DNA of 64,000 nucleotides. Source: Mesorhizobium sp. Lineage in GTDB: Bacteria; Pseudomonadota; Alphaproteobacteria; Rhizobiales; Rhizobiaceae. The stretch spans positions 75,465 through 139,464 of the forward strand of contig SAQG01000006.1 of NCBI GenBank assembly GCA_004020315.1. The letters run 5' to 3'. Of the stretch, positions 50,532 to 61,045 are shown in pieces. Under the pieces are notes generated by a model. That model was not told the DNA's origin. It ran no database searches and was given only the letters and a program-made list of their open reading frames with translations. The position numbers and the translations under genes are program-made. Each line of letters opens with the position of its first letter. Position 1 is the first letter of the stretch.

Positions 50532-51749
50532 TCATCCTCCACTGGTTACTTGGTCACCGGCCCGTGCTTGATCATCGGCCCGTACTTGGTCACCGGCCTG
50601 TACTTGGTCACCGGCCCGTGTTTGATCACCGGTATGGCTCACCACAAGGTCGTCGCGGTGGATCATCGCCGATCGCGCTTCGTAGCCTAGCACCGTTTCG
50701 ATCTCGGCTGTTTTCAAGCCAGCGATCCTTACGGCATCGGCGGCATCGTAGGCAACCAGTCCGCGCGCGATCTCGCGGCCTTCGGGCGACAGGATCGCCA
50801 CCGTATCGCCGCGCGAGAAATTGCCACTGACCAGCTTGACGCCGGCCGGCAGCAGCGATTTGCCCGACAGCAGCGCGCCGATGGCGCCGGCATCGACGGT
50901 CAGCCGTCCCGCCGGTTCGAGCTGCCCGGCGATCCATGTCTTGTAGCCTTTGACCGGATTGGCGCTCGGTCGGAAGAACGTCGCCCGCTCGCCACGTTCG
51001 ATCGCCATCAGCGGCGACAGTCTCGTGCCTGACGTGATGATCATGGCGGTGCCGGCGGCGGTGGCGATTTTGCCGGCATCGAGCTTGGTGCGCATGCCCC
51101 CACGCGACAGCTCCGAAGCGGCCGCACCCGCCATCGCCTCGATCTCGGGGGTGATGCGGTCGACGACCGGAATGAACCGGGCTTGCGGGTCGCGCGCAGG
51201 CGGCGCTGTGTAGAGCCCGTCAATGTCGGAGAGCAGCACCAAGAGATCGGCGCCCATCATAGTGGCGACACGCGCCGCCAGCCGGTCGTTGTCGCCATAG
51301 CGGATTTCGGAGGTTGCCACCGTGTCGTTCTCGTTGATGACCGGCACCGCCTTCATCTTGAGCAGCGTCGAGATCGTCGCGCGCGCATTGAGATAGCGGC
51401 GGCGCTCTTCGGTGTCGCCGAGCGTCAGCAGGATCTGGCCCGATTTCAGGCCACCCTTGCCGAGCGCATCCGACCAGGCGCCGGCCAGCGCAATCTGCCC
51501 TACGGCCGCCGCCGCCTGGCTCTCCTCGAGCTTCAGCGCGCTTTTGCCGAGGCCTAAAATGGTGCGGCCAAGCGCGATGGCGCCGGACGACACGACAAGG
51601 ATCTCGGCGCCGCCTTCGGCCAGCACCGCAATGTCATCGGCAAGCGAGGCTAGCCAGTCGCGCTTCAGGCCCGTCGTGCGGTCGACAAGCAGCGCCGAGC
51701 CGATCTTGACGGTGATGCGCCGGTATTTTTTCAACGACTGCGCGGCCAT
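50532..51749 (-). CDS. proB: Glutamate 5-kinase with repeat-expanded C-terminus
   Basis: A 405-residue enzyme, first step of proline synthesis: amino acid kinase domain (about 8-260; [28 protein letters not shown]) and a PUA domain (about 280-370). The usual end is near residue 375; here about 30 more residues follow as [10 protein letters not shown] repeats, coded by 18-base units. The stop is 3 bases before proA. The start is two bases after obgE's stop. Confidence 0.95.
   Translation of the reverse strand: MAAQSLKKYRRITVKIGSALLVDRTTGLKRDWLASLADDIAVLAEGGAEILVVSSGAIALGRTILGLGKSALKLEESQAAAAVGQIALAGAWSDALGKGGLKSGQILLTLGDTEERRRYLNARATISTLLKMKAVPVINENDTVATSEIRYGDNDRLAARVATMMGADLLVLLSDIDGLYTAPPARDPQARFIPVVDRITPEIEAMAGAAASELSRGGMRTKLDAGKIATAAGTAMIITSGTRLSPLMAIERGERATFFRPSANPVKGYKTWIAGQLEPAGRLTVDAGAIGALLSGKSLLPAGVKLVSGNFSRGDTVAILSPEGREIARGLVAYDAADAVRIAGLKTAEIETVLGYEARSAMIHRDDLVVSHTGDQTRAGDQVQAGDQVRADDQARAGDQVTSGG
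50553..50636. repeat. 18-base tandem repeat at the 3' end of proB
   Basis: Four full units (50553-50570, 50571-50588, 50589-50606, 50607-50624) of the pattern (G/A)TCA(C/T)CGGCC(C/T)GT(A/G)(C/T)TTG, then a partial fifth. They code for the AGDQVR-type repeats. The length is a multiple of three, so the frame is kept. Confidence 0.92.
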
Positions 51750-51751
51750 CG

Positions 51752-52801
<1,050 letters not shown>

Positions 52802-52952
52802 TTATTGGCTTTGCGGGATTGCTCTAAACCAAGGCGGGTCGAAGGGCGAGGGCGTTTTGTTGCAGCGTCGCGTGTGCCTCGCGACGCTGTAGCATTTTTG
52901 GCTGATCTTGCCGAATATCGGGGCCTCGGCTCTTCAAGCGCGAGATATCGGA

Positions 52953-53822
52953 ATGAAGCTGGTGACTTACAACATCCACTACGGCGTCGGTCTCGACGGC
53001 CGCTACGATGTCGGCCGCATCGCCGATGCCGTGCGCGGCGCCGACGTGATCGCGCTGCAGGAGGTCTCGCGCAACAACCCCAACAATGGCGGCCGCGACA
53101 TGGTGGCCGAGCTCGGCGAGGCGCTGCCCGAATACTTCGCGGTCTACGGCAGCAATTTCGAGGCAAATATCGGCTCGCGCCTGGAAAACGGCCGCGCCAT
53201 CACCACCACCTTCCAGCTCGGCAACATGGTGCTGTCGAAAACGCCCATTCATCTGTCGCGCAATCTCCTCTTGCCGCGCAGCCGCAGTTTCGAAGTGATG
53301 AATTTCCAGCGCGGCGCACTGGAGGCGCTGATCGAAACGCCGCTTGGTTTCATCCGCTTCTATTCCACCCATCTCGACCATCGCAGCCCGGTCGAACGCG
53401 CCAGCCAGATCCGGTTTCTGCGCCAGCGCCTGTTGAACTACGCGATCGAGGGCGGCGCGCTGTCCGGCGTCGCCGAGGTCGGCCTGCCCGACCTGCCTTA
53501 TCCCGAAGCCTTCGTCGTCATGGGCGATTTCAACATGCTGGCCGGATCGCCGGAATATGTCGAAGTCGCCGGCCGCCTGGATCACGAGTTCGGAATGCCT
53601 GTGACCGCTGATCTTGCCGTCGATGCTGCCCTGCGCCTTGCCGCCGCCGGCGCCGATCTCATCACCTGGGTCGACCCGAAGCGGCCTGGCGACGCCAGCC
53701 GCCACAAGCGCATCGACTATGTCTTCACCAGCGCTTCGCTCGCCAAATCGCTGAAGCGCCTGTGGGTCGACCGGCAAGCAGTCGGTTCTGATCACTTGCC
53801 GGTCTGGGTCGAATTGGTCTGA
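52953..53822 (+). CDS. Endonuclease/exonuclease/phosphatase family protein
   Basis: A 289-residue metal-dependent hydrolase of the EEP superfamily. Motifs in order: TYNIHYG, ALQEVSRNN (metal-binding Glu), STHLDHRS, MGDFNMLAGSPEY and the final SDHLPVWVEL with the catalytic Asp-His. Substrates of the family range from nucleic acids to phospholipids; the choice here is open. The ATG at 52953 fits the conserved start. Divergent from obgE. Confidence 0.88.
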   Translation: MKLVTYNIHYGVGLDGRYDVGRIADAVRGADVIALQEVSRNNPNNGGRDMVAELGEALPEYFAVYGSNFEANIGSRLENGRAITTTFQLGNMVLSKTPIHLSRNLLLPRSRSFEVMNFQRGALEALIETPLGFIRFYSTHLDHRSPVERASQIRFLRQRLLNYAIEGGALSGVAEVGLPDLPYPEAFVVMGDFNMLAGSPEYVEVAGRLDHEFGMPVTADLAVDAALRLAAAGADLITWVDPKRPGDASRHKRIDYVFTSASLAKSLKRLWVDRQAVGSDHLPVWVELV

Positions 53823-53898
53823 CCTCATGTCCGGTCCGAATCTTTGGTTTCGGCGCAATGCGCCCAGGTGTGTTGAGATTCGGGTCAGGCCGCGTCGA

Positions 53899-53974
53899 GA
53901 ATGGTGGCTTCCGAGAACCGGAGCGGAGCGTACTTTGGGTACGTGAGCACCGGAAGCGCAGGAAGCCGCCATTC
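53899..53974. repeat. Long imperfect palindrome (RIME-like intergenic element)
   Basis: Arms GAATGGTGGCTTCC and GGAAGCCGCCATTC match except for one base, and the inside continues as CCGG and GCGTAC/GGTACG pairs. It fills most of the 183-base gap between two convergent genes and could fold in both transcripts. Mosaic palindromes of this size are known from rhizobia. Confidence 0.75.
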
Positions 53975-54005
53975 GCAGGCCGGCCTCACCTGAATATCGA
54001 CATGC

Positions 54006-54593
54006 CTAGAAATGCACCCAGTTCCGCAGGCTGGTCCAGGTCCTGCGATCGAGACGGTAGCGCTCGACGGGGACCTGGCCGGCGACGATCGAGTTCAGCA
54101 TGCCCTGGCCGGCATATTGGAAGCCGCATTTGTGGATGACCCGGCGCGAGGCCGGATTGATGACCCGCGTCGAGGCATGCAGCACCTGGATAGCCGTCTT
54201 CTGGAAGGCGAGGTCGACCAGCGCGTGTGCTGCCTCCGTCGCATAGCCGCGCTTCCAGTACGGCTCGCCGATCCAGTAGCCGAGCTCCAGCCCGCGATCG
54301 GTGGTGTTGAGTCCGGCGCAACCGACGAAGGTTTCGGTACCGGCCAGCGTCAGGGCATAGGCAATCCCGGCCCGGCGCGATGCCGTCATCGCCAGGAAGG
54401 CGCGTGCCTCGGCCTCGCCATAGGGATGCGGCATGCGGGCCAGCATTTCGGCGACATGGCGGTTGTCGGCGAGCACCACCAGCTGCTCGATATCGCTTTC
54501 GCGCGGGGCCCGCAGGACCAGCCGCTCGGTCACCAGGACCGGGCAATCTATCGCGTAACTTTCACCGTCTGTGTCTTCCGCTTCGGCAACCAT
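54006..54593 (-). CDS. GNAT family acetyltransferase (RimJ/RimL-like)
   Basis: A 195-residue acetyltransferase of the RimJ/RimL group: TERLVLRAPRESDIEQLV at the start, LELGYWIGEPYWKRGYATEA as the acetyl-CoA motif, NPASRRVIHKCGFQ after it. These act on protein N-termini or small molecules. The ATG at 54593 follows GGAGGACTGAC. It lies just after rpmA on the same strand. Confidence 0.88.
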   Translation of the reverse strand: MVAEAEDTDGESYAIDCPVLVTERLVLRAPRESDIEQLVVLADNRHVAEMLARMPHPYGEAEARAFLAMTASRRAGIAYALTLAGTETFVGCAGLNTTDRGLELGYWIGEPYWKRGYATEAAHALVDLAFQKTAIQVLHASTRVINPASRRVIHKCGFQYAGQGMLNSIVAGQVPVERYRLDRRTWTSLRNWVHF

Positions 54594-54709
54594 GTCAGTC
54601 CTCCAGGCAAGAAAAAGGGGAGATGGAAACCCATCTCCCCTGATCCATTTCCTGGCTTGGCCAGACACCGGTTCCCGAGATGGGTGCCGGTGTTCTCGTG
54701 CGGAACCGG

Positions 54710-54979
54710 CTACTCCGCGGCCTTCGTCATCGGGTTCACCGATACGTAGGTTCGGCCATTGGCTTTTTTGTTGAAGGTGACCGCGCCAGCTTCGAGCGCA
54801 AACAGCGTGTGGTCCGTGCCAATGCCGACATTGGTGCCGGGATGCCACGTCGTGCCACGCTGACGAATAATGATGTTGCCCGGAATCACGGCTTCGCCGC
54901 CGAACTTCTTCACGCCGAGCCGCTTGGAATGGGAGTCGCGACCATTGCGCGACGAACCGCCAGCTTTCTTGTGTGCCAT
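54710..54979 (-). CDS. rpmA: 50S ribosomal protein L27
   Basis: An 89-residue ribosomal protein near the peptidyl transferase centre: [16 protein letters not shown] followed by GVKKFGGE. The N-terminal extension with cleavage site found in Firmicutes is absent, as usual in Proteobacteria. It follows rplU by 100 bases, the standard pair. Confidence 0.97.
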   Translation of the reverse strand: MAHKKAGGSSRNGRDSHSKRLGVKKFGGEAVIPGNIIIRQRGTTWHPGTNVGIGTDHTLFALEAGAVTFNKKANGRTYVSVNPMTKAAE

Positions 54980-55079
54980 CTAACTAACTCCGATGCGCCG
55001 CAAGGGCGCTTAAAAGGTCTTATGAACGCGTTCGCGTTCCGTTTCAAGTCCGATCCGGCGACGATTGCGCCGGCTCGCT

Positions 55080-55733
55080 TTACTTCTTCGCCAAATCTTT
55101 GGCCTGCTCGCGCCAGTCCATGACCTGGTCGGCGCTGAACGGCATATGCTCGTCGATCTTGGCGACATCCTTGTCCGACAGCTTGGCGATCTGGGCGAAG
55201 GTGGTGATGCCTTGTTCGTTCAGCTGGCCGGCCGCAACCGGGCCGATGCCCTTGATCACGGTCAGATCGTCCGGCTCGCCCTTCGGCGCCTTGAACAGCG
55301 GAGCGGCGGTTTCGCTTGCCTTGGCCTCGGTTTCCTTCGGCGCAGCCTCTGCCTTGGCTTCCTTCTTCGGCGCAGCCTTTGCCTCGGTCTTGGCCGCGGC
55401 CTTCTTCGTCGGCTTGGCACCATCCAGCAGGATCTCGGCGATCCGCACGGTGGTCAAAAGCTGGCGATGGCCGATCTTGCGGCGCGAATTCTGCCGGCGG
55501 CGCTTCTTGAAGGCGATGACCGTGCGGTTCTTGCCCTGTTCGACGACTTCGGCGGTGACCAAGGCTCCGTCGACGAACGGCCCGCCGAACGTCACATTCT
55601 CGCCCTCGCCATGCGCGAGCACGTGGCCGATCTCGACGATATCGCCGACCTGACCTTCGACTTTTTCGATCTTCAGGAGATCGTTGGCGGCGACGCGATA
55701 TTGCTTGCCGCCCGTTTTGATGACTGCGAACAT
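55080..55733 (-). CDS. rplU: 50S ribosomal protein L21 with C-terminal helix-hairpin-helix extension
   Basis: A 217-residue protein. The first 100 residues are L21 ([30 protein letters not shown]). Then come an Ala/Lys/Glu linker (about 115-160) and a helix-hairpin-helix-like domain ([20 protein letters not shown]). Most L21 proteins end at about 103 residues; the longer form is known in rhizobia. The role of the extra domain is unknown. The ATG at 55733 is the family start. Confidence 0.95.
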   Translation of the reverse strand: MFAVIKTGGKQYRVAANDLLKIEKVEGQVGDIVEIGHVLAHGEGENVTFGGPFVDGALVTAEVVEQGKNRTVIAFKKRRRQNSRRKIGHRQLLTTVRIAEILLDGAKPTKKAAAKTEAKAAPKKEAKAEAAPKETEAKASETAAPLFKAPKGEPDDLTVIKGIGPVAAGQLNEQGITTFAQIAKLSDKDVAKIDEHMPFSADQVMDWREQAKDLAKK

Positions 55734-56061
55734 TTTTTGCCTTTCGCTGTTCGGTCGGCCTTGATGAACCGCTTCAGGCGGTTCGGCCGTCTTTTTGTCA
55801 GTCTGCGGGTTCAAAAAGCAAGCGGCGCGGAAGAAACCCTCCACGCCGATTGCGCGCTGTCCCTAACCGAAGCTTGGGTGCGAGTCAAGGCAAACGGCCG
55901 CAGGCGAGTCGCGAACGTGCTCAGGCCAAGCGCAGGACAACATCGAGAGCCGGGGCGGCAAGCCTGACAAGAAGCCGGTTCGCCGGGCAGATTGGCCCTT
56001 GTAACCTGTCCGCCCAGCCGTTATCTAGTGCGCCGCGCCGGCAACGGCGGACCATGACCGC
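55734..56061. other. Divergent region between rplU and tRNA-Ser
   Basis: 328 bases without a protein gene. Near rplU, a 7-base perfect hairpin GAACCGC / GCGGTTC (55766-55784) lies in the rplU leader and could serve autoregulation, though it fits no leader family I can name. Near the tRNA, a promoter with -35 TTGTAA (55999-56004) and -10 TTATCT (56021-56026) is separated by 16 bases and faces the tRNA. Confidence 0.6.
55999..56026 (+). promoter_or_regulatory. Promoter of tRNA-Ser
   Basis: TTGTAA and TTATCT with a 16-base spacer, ending 35 bases before the tRNA. Good match to the vegetative consensus and in the right place. Confidence 0.65.
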
Positions 56062-56151
56062 GGAGAGGTGGCAGAGTGGTCGAATGCACCGCACTCGAAA
56101 TGCGGCATGGGTGCAAGCCCATCGGGGGTTCGAATCCCTCCCTCTCCGCCA
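56062..56151 (+). tRNA. tRNA-Ser(CGA)
   Basis: A 90-base tRNA. The acceptor stem GGAGAGG pairs with CCTCTCC, followed by G and the encoded CCA. The anticodon stem CCGCA / TGCGG encloses the loop CTCGAAA, anticodon CGA, which reads the serine codon UCG. The long variable arm (CATGGGTGCAAGCCCAT) and GGTTCGAAT T-loop are typical of tRNA-Ser. Confidence 0.97.
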
Positions 56152-56481
56152 TCCCGCCGCCGATTGCAGCACAAATTTCCAGATATTCTCTAGATTGTTA
56201 ATTATGACAGCCGTCTGGGGCTCCGTCGGGCCGCCGCCGGTATTCCTGAATTTATTCGGGCAACGCCCGCGTATCGCCAACGCGTCGCGGGACGGGAGAA
56301 GCAATTTTCCGATCTGCGATTGATGAATCTGCCTCATGACGACATGCGGATTTTGCCGCCTAATCGGTCGCCGGCGTCGTCACTATTCTATTTCACACAT
56401 TCGCAACACTGCCGCGCACATGCCGAGGAATGAGCATCGCCGGCAGGCCTGCGACAGTTCAGACGATCAAAGGAGACAGGC
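56152..56481. other. Intergenic region after tRNA-Ser
   Basis: 330 bases between the tRNA and the Tat-exported hydrolase. No integrase, attachment-site repeat of the tRNA end, or convincing gene is seen; short open frames here look non-coding. The hydrolase ribosome binding site AAAGGAGACAG ends the region. Confidence 0.5.
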
Positions 56482-57600
56482 ATGAACAAACAGATCGGAA
56501 TTGAGAGCACGGCGGAACCGCAGTCCAGTGTTGACTTTGGCCGTCGTGACCTCCTGAAGCTGACCGGCGCCAGCATCGCCGCGCTCGGTGCGGCGTCGCT
56601 CTTCAGCATTCCCTTCGCAAAGGCTCAAGATATGTCAACCGGTGCGAACAACTTCTACACCAGCAATCAGGTGACGCTCGAAAAGATTGCCTTCAAAAGC
56701 CAATACGAGATGAACGTCGCGGGGAATCTGTTCATTCCCAACAACCTCGACCGCAATGCGCGCCATCCGGCGCTCGTCGTGGGGCATCCGATGGGCGCGG
56801 TGAAGGAGCAGAGCGCAAACCTTTATGCCACCAAGATGGCCGAACAGGGCTTCGTCGCCATGTCCATCGACCTGCCGTTCTGGGGCGAGAGCGAGGGCGA
56901 GGCCCGCCAGATCGTTTCGCCCGATGTCTACGCCGAAGCGTTCAGCGCTGCGGTCGATTTCTTGGGTACACGGCCGTTCGTCGACAGAAACCGCATCGGC
57001 GCGATCGGCGTCTGCGGCAGCGGCAGTTTCGTCATCAGCGCGGCAAAGATCGACCCGCGGATGCGCGCCATAGCGACCGTCAGCATGTACGACATGGGGG
57101 CCGCCAACCGCCATGCGCTTAACCATTCGCTGAGCGTCAAGCAGCGCAAGGAGATCATTGCTGCGGCTGCCGAGCAGCGCTGGGGCGAGTTTGAAGGCGG
57201 CGAGGTCGAATATACCAGCGGAACGGTGCATGAGCTGACCGCCGACACCCATCCCATCCAGCGGGAGTTCTATGATTTTTACCGCACGCCGCGAGGTGAA
57301 TTCACGCCCGCAAGTGCAAACCCGCAGATCACCACACATCCGACGCTGACCAGCAATGTCAAGTTCATGAACTTCTACCCGTTCAACGACATCGAGACGA
57401 TCTCGCCGCGCCCGATGCTGTTCATCTCGGGCGATCAGGCTCACTCCCGCGAGTTCAGCGAGGATGCCTACAAACGAGCGGCCGAGCCGAAGGAGCTTGT
57501 GTGGGTTTCCGGGGCCGGGCACGTCGATCTCTACGATCGCGTGGACCTGATCCCGTTCGACAAGCTGACCAGCTTCTTCAATCAGCACCTCTCCGCGTGA
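56482..57600 (+). CDS. Tat-exported dienelactone-hydrolase-like protein
   Basis: A 372-residue alpha/beta hydrolase with a twin-arginine signal (RRDLLKLTGA at 21-30, then a hydrophobic stretch to AKAQD), so it is exported folded. The nucleophile elbow reads GVCGSG with Cys178 in the place used by dienelactone hydrolases; FISGDQ and GAGHVDLYD supply Asp and His. GHPMGAVKEQSA forms the oxyanion region. The likely class is YcjY/dienelactone-hydrolase-like esterase; the substrate is unknown. A cyclophilin-like gene and a LysR gene follow on the same strand. Confidence 0.85.
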   Translation: MNKQIGIESTAEPQSSVDFGRRDLLKLTGASIAALGAASLFSIPFAKAQDMSTGANNFYTSNQVTLEKIAFKSQYEMNVAGNLFIPNNLDRNARHPALVVGHPMGAVKEQSANLYATKMAEQGFVAMSIDLPFWGESEGEARQIVSPDVYAEAFSAAVDFLGTRPFVDRNRIGAIGVCGSGSFVISAAKIDPRMRAIATVSMYDMGAANRHALNHSLSVKQRKEIIAAAAEQRWGEFEGGEVEYTSGTVHELTADTHPIQREFYDFYRTPRGEFTPASANPQITTHPTLTSNVKFMNFYPFNDIETISPRPMLFISGDQAHSREFSEDAYKRAAEPKELVWVSGAGHVDLYDRVDLIPFDKLTSFFNQHLSA

Positions 57601-57664
57601 ACGCCGATATGGAGCCTGCGCCGAAGGGAGCAGGCTCCATCAGCATAGATCGAGGTGCGGCCGC

Positions 57665-58075
57665 ATGCTGAAGTTATTGCTGAGCTCTACTGTTATCGCA
57701 CTAGGACTGGTTGGACCTGCCATGGCTCGAGAGAGAATTCGCATTTCTTCGGATTGGGGCGAGGTCACAGCCGATCTCGCCGATAACGAACCAGCAAAAT
57801 CTCTGGCGCAGATGCTGCCGCTCACGATCGAAATGTCCGATCATCTCCGCCAGGAAAAGACCGGCAATCTGCCTTCCGCCTTGCCCGAGTTGGCGCGGCA
57901 GCGCGACTTCTCTGTCGGCACGCTTGGACTGTGGAGTTCCGATCATTTGGTGATCTACTATCGGAGCGGTCGCGTCCCGGCACCTGGCATCATCGTGCTC
58001 GGGCAGGTCACTGGCGATGTTTCGATCTTTGATCGTCCCGGTCCCATCGCTGTCCGAGTTGAACGCACCGATTGA
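57665..58075 (+). CDS. Secreted cyclophilin-like family protein
   Basis: A 136-residue protein: signal peptide (MLKLLLSSTVIALGLVGPAMA-RE), then a small beta-barrel of the cyclophilin-like family with TADLADNEPAKSLAQMLPLT, HLRQEKTGNLPSALP and VTGDVSIFD. The family has no known catalytic role. It lies 64 bases after the hydrolase gene; such proteins are often next to hydrolase and reductase genes under LysR control. Confidence 0.8.
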   Translation: MLKLLLSSTVIALGLVGPAMARERIRISSDWGEVTADLADNEPAKSLAQMLPLTIEMSDHLRQEKTGNLPSALPELARQRDFSVGTLGLWSSDHLVIYYRSGRVPAPGIIVLGQVTGDVSIFDRPGPIAVRVERTD

Positions 58076-58198
58076 AACGTGTGCAACCAGCGCGTACCTA
58101 CTTGCCGAAGTGCGACCGGCGCTAATTGCATAAGCTGCCGCAAAAAGGGGTCTCTGTATTCGCTTTCGATTTATTCGGTATAATCGAGCTTTAGCTAT

Positions 58199-59107
58199 GT
58201 GAAGGATCCATGGGTGTCGCGGCAGAATGTCAACGATCTGCTCGCGTTCCTAGCTGTTGCTCGGGAGCGTAGCTTTACGCGAGCCGCAGCCCGGTTCGGC
58301 ATATCGCAATCGGCGCTAAGCCACACTATCCGTCAACTCGAAGCGCGCTTGGGCATTCGCTTGCTCGCACGCACGACGCGCGCGGTGGCCCCCACAGAGG
58401 CGGGAGAAAGGCTTTTGGAGCGGATTGGGCCTCACTTTGACCAGATCGAAGTCGAGGTCGATGCACTGAACGAATTGAGAGAAAAGCCCGCCGGAACCAT
58501 CCGGCTCTCAGCGCCTGACTATGCAATCAGCAGCATCCTTTGGCCCAAGCTGAAACGCTTTCTTCCGAAATATCCCGACATCAAGGTCGAACTCCTGCTC
58601 GACAACGGCCTCACCGACATCGTGACGGAGCGCTATGACGCCGGGGTCCGCATGGGCGAGCAGCTTGCGAAAGACATGATCTCCGCTCGCATCGGGCCGG
58701 ATTTCCGGTTCGCGGTCGTCGGCGCCAAGTCCTACTTTGCCGAGCATCCCGAGCCGGAGAAGCCGCAGGATCTCGTGCAGCACGATTGCATCAACTACCG
58801 TTTTCCAACGTCCGGCGCTCTTTATGTGTGGGAGTTCGAAGAGAACGGCCGCGAGATCAAGATTCGCGTTGATGGGCAGCTCGTCTTCAATAACATCTTT
58901 CATGTCCTGGACGCTGCGCTGGCCGGCTGCGGCCTAGCCTATGTTCCAGAAGAGATTGCCCTCCCTCACATCGCGAAAGGTCGACTGGCTCGGGTACTAG
59001 AAGGTCGGTCGCCATATTGGGATGGCTACCATCTCTATTATCCGAGCCGCCGGCAATCCTCACCTGCTTTCGTTGCCCTGGTGGATGCACTGCGCCATCG
59101 CGAGTAA
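58199..59107 (+). CDS. LysR family transcriptional regulator
   Basis: About 300 residues: winged helix with SFTRAAARFGISQSALSHTI and an effector domain. Either the GTG at 58199 or the one at 58214 (GTG-TCG-CGG, with AAGGA 8 bases upstream) may be the start; the second puts NDLLAFLAVARER at the normal distance. Same strand as the hydrolase and cyclophilin-like genes, which it may control; the effector is unknown. Confidence 0.88.
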   Translation: MKDPWVSRQNVNDLLAFLAVARERSFTRAAARFGISQSALSHTIRQLEARLGIRLLARTTRAVAPTEAGERLLERIGPHFDQIEVEVDALNELREKPAGTIRLSAPDYAISSILWPKLKRFLPKYPDIKVELLLDNGLTDIVTERYDAGVRMGEQLAKDMISARIGPDFRFAVVGAKSYFAEHPEPEKPQDLVQHDCINYRFPTSGALYVWEFEENGREIKIRVDGQLVFNNIFHVLDAALAGCGLAYVPEEIALPHIAKGRLARVLEGRSPYWDGYHLYYPSRRQSSPAFVALVDALRHRE

Positions 59108-59173
59108 AATTCGGCACGACGCGCACTTTCGCCGAATCGCCAAGGCGGGGTCGCGATCTGGGGAGCAACCATC

Positions 59174-59827
59174 ATGAGCATAGCGAGCGACGCCCGTTTC
59201 TGGGACGGGAGTTCACGGAAATACGCCATGGGTGCGATTGCGGATCCGGCCGGATATGAGCGCACGCTGGACCGGACCCGCGCCCTGTTGGGACCAGGCG
59301 ACAGGGTATTGGAACTGGGCTGCGGAACAGGAACAACGGCGCTCCGGCTGGCGGGCGATGTTCAAGATTATCTCGCGACGGATATTTCCCCTGGAATGAT
59401 CGCGATTGCCAATGAGAAACACGCCGCTGGCCCCGTCCCGACCCTTGTCTTCCGCACCGCGACCGCAGAGACGACCGCAGAGACGCTTGCGGCCGACGCG
59501 GCGCAGTTTAACGCCGTTCTGGGATTCAACTATCTCCATCTGGTCCGCGACCTGCCTGGCACGCTGCGCCGCATCCACGCCTTGCTCGCAGCGGAGGGCT
59601 TGTTCATCTCCAAGACACCCTGCGTCGGGGATATGAACCCACTCATCCGGTTTGCCGTGTTGCCCGCGCTGCGCGCTATCGGCAAAGCACCCTATGCAGG
59701 CGTCTTTCGAGCGGCAGACCTGAGCCAGCATATATATGCCGCGGGCTTCGACGTTCTTGCCGCTGAAAGCCACGCATCGAAGGGCAACGACAACCGTCCT
59801 TACATCGTGGCTCGCAAGAGGACGTGA
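59174..59827 (+). CDS. Class I SAM-dependent methyltransferase
   Basis: A 217-residue methyltransferase. The SAM motif VLELGCGTG is at 45-53, followed by YLATDISPGMI (acidic ribose contact) and the GLFISKTP strand. The substrate is unknown. GGGGAGCAACCATC stands before the ATG. It follows the LysR gene by 66 bases on the same strand. Confidence 0.9.
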   Translation: MSIASDARFWDGSSRKYAMGAIADPAGYERTLDRTRALLGPGDRVLELGCGTGTTALRLAGDVQDYLATDISPGMIAIANEKHAAGPVPTLVFRTATAETTAETLAADAAQFNAVLGFNYLHLVRDLPGTLRRIHALLAAEGLFISKTPCVGDMNPLIRFAVLPALRAIGKAPYAGVFRAADLSQHIYAAGFDVLAAESHASKGNDNRPYIVARKRT

Positions 59828-59852
59828 ACGGGCCGAGGCTGCAGCGTGTCAG

Positions 59853-60854
59853 TTAAGGCTGCTGTATTGCTGCGAGCTTCCAGTCGCCACCGTTCTGGCG
59901 TGTGAAGGTCCACAGTTCGGTTGTTTCCGTCGGCCGATCGGCTTCGCCCGCGACGATCTTACCGCTGGCGCGATCGCGCATCACGTCGTGAGACTCGTAG
60001 CGCAAGGCAGCCGTCGCGTAGTCGCGATCGTCTTCCCGCCAGCTCTCAGCAATATCGGCCTCCAACAGGCTGACGTTCGACACCTCGTTCCTGACGCCCT
60101 TTTTGGCATTGTCGGCAAGTTCTTCGGACAGGTACGACACCATCTCGGGCGTCGCCAGCCGGCGCAAGCCAGCATGATCTTCGCGCCCGAATGCTTCCTG
60201 CACCTCCGTCAACCGCTGCTGGAACGTGTCGAGGTCGGCCTGCGTCATTGTGATTTCATCGGAGGCTTGAGCCGTCCGGCCAAATCCAGACCCGATGCCC
60301 GGAATTGGGAAGGACGAGACGTTGTCGGCCTCGGGCTGGGCTGCCGCGTTTCGTCCAAAGTTCCCCATGCTCCGCGGAACACCGGCCATGGCGGGCGCTT
60401 GGCTGCGTGCCGATTGGGAACGGAAAAAGCGGATGATCAGCATGATCGCGCCGCCGATCAGCAGCCCTTGAAACAGCAGGCCTAAGATGCCAGCCAGGCC
60501 GCCGAACCCTTGGCCAAAAAGAAGTCCGATCAGACCGCCGAGCAGCAGGCCGCGCATCATCGAACCGCCGAGGCCATTGAAGAGCCCTGGCCGTTGGGGT
60601 GCCTGCGTCTGGCGGGCCGCATTGTTCGTTGCGGCATTGGGGTTCGTTGCGGTATTGGGCGTCATCGAGCGCTCGACCGGCGCGGCCGGCTGCGGCGCCG
60701 TTCTGGTCGGCGGGACCGACTGGAAAGTGCGCGTGCCGCGGCTGCCGAAGCTGCCGCCACGCCGCGCCTCAGCGTAATCGGACGCGACCATCGAAAATGC
60801 CAGGAACAGTCCTGCAAACAAAACTGCAAACCGGCTCGAACGCGAAATCATCAT
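59853..60854 (-). CDS. Tim44-like domain protein
   Basis: A 333-residue envelope protein: a signal-like N-terminus, a Pro/Thr/Asn-rich stretch (about 35-90), a Gly/Leu-rich pair of membrane segments (GLLLGGLIGLLFGQGFGGLAGI and the following LLIGGAIMLIIRFF), and a C-terminal Tim44-like domain (about 200-333; TFQQRLTEVQEAFGRED, ending TELWTFTRQNGGDWKLAAI). In mitochondria Tim44 anchors the import motor; the bacterial proteins have an unclear role, possibly in membrane protein or lipid handling. Convergent with the methyltransferase gene. Confidence 0.88.
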   Translation of the reverse strand: MMISRSSRFAVLFAGLFLAFSMVASDYAEARRGGSFGSRGTRTFQSVPPTRTAPQPAAPVERSMTPNTATNPNAATNNAARQTQAPQRPGLFNGLGGSMMRGLLLGGLIGLLFGQGFGGLAGILGLLFQGLLIGGAIMLIIRFFRSQSARSQAPAMAGVPRSMGNFGRNAAAQPEADNVSSFPIPGIGSGFGRTAQASDEITMTQADLDTFQQRLTEVQEAFGREDHAGLRRLATPEMVSYLSEELADNAKKGVRNEVSNVSLLEADIAESWREDDRDYATAALRYESHDVMRDRASGKIVAGEADRPTETTELWTFTRQNGGDWKLAAIQQP

Positions 60855-61045
60855 GGCGAATCCCTAAGGCGACACTCTTCCCGCTCATATAGTGTGCGCC
60901 GATTGGAAATGTCAGTGACCCGCATCTTTTGCGTTCAGCCATCGAGGCTAATTCCAGGACCGCCTCCACTCCAGACACGGCAGCTGACCGTGATCCTTCT
61001 GCCACCTTGTGCGTTGTTGCCTGAGGCACGCCGAGGGAGGCGAAC

